Of a stretch of DNA of 64,000 nucleotides, positions 62,538 through 64,000 are shown in pieces. This stretch comes from Mucilaginibacter aquariorum (GTDB taxonomy: Bacteria > Bacteroidota > Bacteroidia > Sphingobacteriales > Sphingobacteriaceae), in contig NZ_JANHOH010000008.1 in assembly GCF_024498135.1 (NCBI RefSeq), forward strand, positions 124,001 to 188,000. The letters run 5' to 3'. Within the stretch, counting starts at the first letter, position 1. Each line of letters opens with the position of its first letter. The position numbers were made by a program, and so were the translations under genes. The notes under the pieces are model-generated. The model saw only the letters and a list, made by a program, of their open reading frames with translations. It was not told where the DNA came from and did not search any database.

Positions 62538-64000
62538 TTACAACTTCAACCATTTTTTACGCACAGCCAGTTGTTGTGGTGTAGCGTTTGGTATTTCGGT
62601 AATGGTATATTTAAAGGTATTGTTACGTTGTAAGGTAACCGGTATTTTAAACGCCTGCGCATCGCGGGTAACGGTTACAACAATTTTATCGCCTACTTTT
62701 TTGCCTTTAATTACGGCGTTCAAATCAGTCACCGGGGTATCATCAATGGCAGTGATCTGGTCGCCAACGTTAAGGCCGTCAACCCAGCCTGCTCCATCGC
62801 GTACTACAGTAGTAATAATGTTACGCTGATTGGTAAACACACCTAAGGTAGGCTCGCTGGTTGATGCAAGTTCATCAGATAATTTGTAACCTGCATAACC
62901 CAGATATTTATCATAATTAATGGCATCTAAGCCGTTAATGTATTTAGCATAAAAATCGTCCAGTTTTTTACCAGCGAATTTTTCAAAGCCGGCTTTAAAC
63001 TCGGCATCGGTATAACCACGTTTTAAACCTTTGTAATAAGTATTGTACATATACTTCATTACATCATTAAGGCTGCTTTTGCCATTGGTGCTGTTAATTA
63101 TTTCCAGGTCTAAAAGCATGCCTATAACGGCACCTTTATCATAATAAGAGATACCGGTGTTGTACGAGTTTTCGTTAGGGCGGTAACTTTTTATCCAGGC
63201 ATCAAAGCTCGATTCAGACAGTGGCTGTACCTTTGCGCCGGGTTGGTTTTCAACCGTGTTAATATCACCGGCCATATCACCTAAAAAGGTTTCGGTATTT
63301 GAGAGGTCGGCGTAACGAAGAATAATGTTTTGGTAATAAGCCGTAAAACCTTCGGCTATCCACAAGTTGGTAGTATAATTCTCGTTATCATAATCAAACG
63401 GGCCTAAAGCAATTGGGCGTAGGCGCTTCACGTTCCACAGGTGGAAATGCTCGTGGGCAACCAGGCTTAAAAAGCCATGGTAAGTACGTTCGTTGGTGTA
63501 ACCCTCTCTTGATGCACCTAAAACAGTAGAGCTTAAATGCTCTAAACCGCCGCCGTTACGTGCTTTGTTATGAACTATAAAAGTGTAATGTTTATTTGGG
63601 TTCTCGCCAAAAACAGCTGTTTCTGCTTCTATAATTTTGGCCATATCTACTTTCAGGCGTTCTTTATCATAGTTACCGCCACCGTACATGGCTACTTCAT
63701 AATTAACACCTGCAGCATCAAACGTAAATACATCTTGTGTGCCAATTTCTAAAGGCGAATCGTACAAAATATCGTAGTTGGGTGCGGTGCGGGTAAACAC
63801 ATCGCCTTTAACCATTTCTAAACTGGTAGATACCTTATTCCAATCTTTATAAGGTTTTATGGTGATAGTTGATGGCTGGTTTAACATCCCTTTTGGGAAT
63901 AAAAATATGCCTGTGGTTGACAGGAACGCGTGCGATACATCGATAAAACTGGTACGTACCGAAAGCTCGAAAGCGTAAACTTTATACTTAACCGTTACCG
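62538..64000 (-). CDS. M61-family peptidase with PDZ domain (partial, start outside window)
   Basis: The frame is open to the right edge, and residues before the internal Met at 63887 (VKYKVYAFELSVRTSF) fit the M61 N-terminal domain, so the gene begins beyond base 64000. The zinc motif is HEHFH (in SLVAHEHFHLWNVKRLRP) with the downstream glutamate in LWIAEGFTAYYQ. A C-terminal PDZ domain (GWVDGLNVGDQITAIDD) precedes the end. M61 enzymes are periplasmic or cytoplasmic glycyl-aminopeptidase relatives; the location cannot be told without the N-terminus. Confidence 0.93.
   Translation of the reverse strand, partial: VTVKYKVYAFELSVRTSFIDVSHAFLSTTGIFLFPKGMLNQPSTITIKPYKDWNKVSTSLEMVKGDVFTRTAPNYDILYDSPLEIGTQDVFTFDAAGVNYEVAMYGGGNYDKERLKVDMAKIIEAETAVFGENPNKHYTFIVHNKARNGGGLEHLSSTVLGASREGYTNERTYHGFLSLVAHEHFHLWNVKRLRPIALGPFDYDNENYTTNLWIAEGFTAYYQNIILRYADLSNTETFLGDMAGDINTVENQPGAKVQPLSESSFDAWIKSYRPNENSYNTGISYYDKGAVIGMLLDLEIINSTNGKSSLNDVMKYMYNTYYKGLKRGYTDAEFKAGFEKFAGKKLDDFYAKYINGLDAINYDKYLGYAGYKLSDELASTSEPTLGVFTNQRNIITTVVRDGAGWVDGLNVGDQITAIDDTPVTDLNAVIKGKKVGDKIVVTVTRDAQAFKIPVTLQRNNTFKYTITEIPNATPQQLAVRKKWLKL

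Overview
The window looks like a chromosome segment of a soil- or plant-associated Bacteroidota, most likely Sphingobacteriaceae (Mucilaginibacter/Pedobacter-like). The assignment is inference. It rests on two SusC/SusD pairs, two giant hybrid two-component regulators, a tRNA promoter of the Bacteroidota TTG-N19-TAnnTTTG type, DUF3823 and DUF6600 proteins, and the AT-rich intergenic style. No phage, insertion sequence, CRISPR array or replication origin was seen.

Region 1 (1-10741) is a nitrate/nitrite assimilation locus. It holds the C-terminal half of NirB (gene cut by the window edge), NirD, a convergent FNR-like regulator with an N-terminal cysteine cluster, and then a divergent operon: outer-membrane porin, NarK transporter, a single-polypeptide NADH-type nitrate reductase (Mo-bisPGD module + FAD/NAD module + BFD [2Fe-2S] module), and an odd sulfite-reductase-like protein with a C-terminal rubredoxin. 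The operon has a promoter candidate overlapped by a dyad and a structured leader hairpin.

Region 2 (10777-30067) contains a large FG-GAP/ASPIC-UnbV lipoprotein, a vanadium-haloperoxidase/PAP2-like lipoprotein, hybrid two-component regulator HTCS1, and a polysaccharide-utilisation operon: SusC, SusD, DUF3823 lipoprotein, GH2, GH127. A 33-bp element made of three 11-bp units lies upstream of both the SusC gene and the FG-GAP lipoprotein gene, which suggests common control by HTCS1.

Region 3 (30108-49337) is a second glycan locus: secreted AGE-family epimerase with an Fn3-like tail, GH9, GH26 mannanase, sugar MFS transporter, HTCS2, SusC, SusD and a PA14-containing GH31. A different 33-bp element (two 12-bp direct repeats exactly 21 bp apart) lies about 105-110 bp upstream of both the epimerase and the second SusC gene. 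The gene content suggests beta-mannan and/or xyloglucan-type hemicellulose degradation, with two adjacent but separately controlled regulons.

Region 4 (49558-64000) is mixed housekeeping and envelope genes: a small barrel protein, a membrane protein, tRNA-Val(TAC), a short hypothetical, a tandem pair of exported ferritin-like proteins, a DUF6600 protein with a Gln/Arg-rich repetitive tail, a 2-oxoglutarate/Fe(II) oxygenase, a lipoprotein, a beta-CASP metallo-beta-lactamase-fold nuclease-like protein, a BlaI/M56 pair whose M56 protein carries two TonB C-terminal domains and a TonB-receptor-plug-like tail, a PAS protein, a 51-residue membrane protein, a nested palindromic repeat, and the 3' part of an M61 peptidase gene that runs off the right edge.
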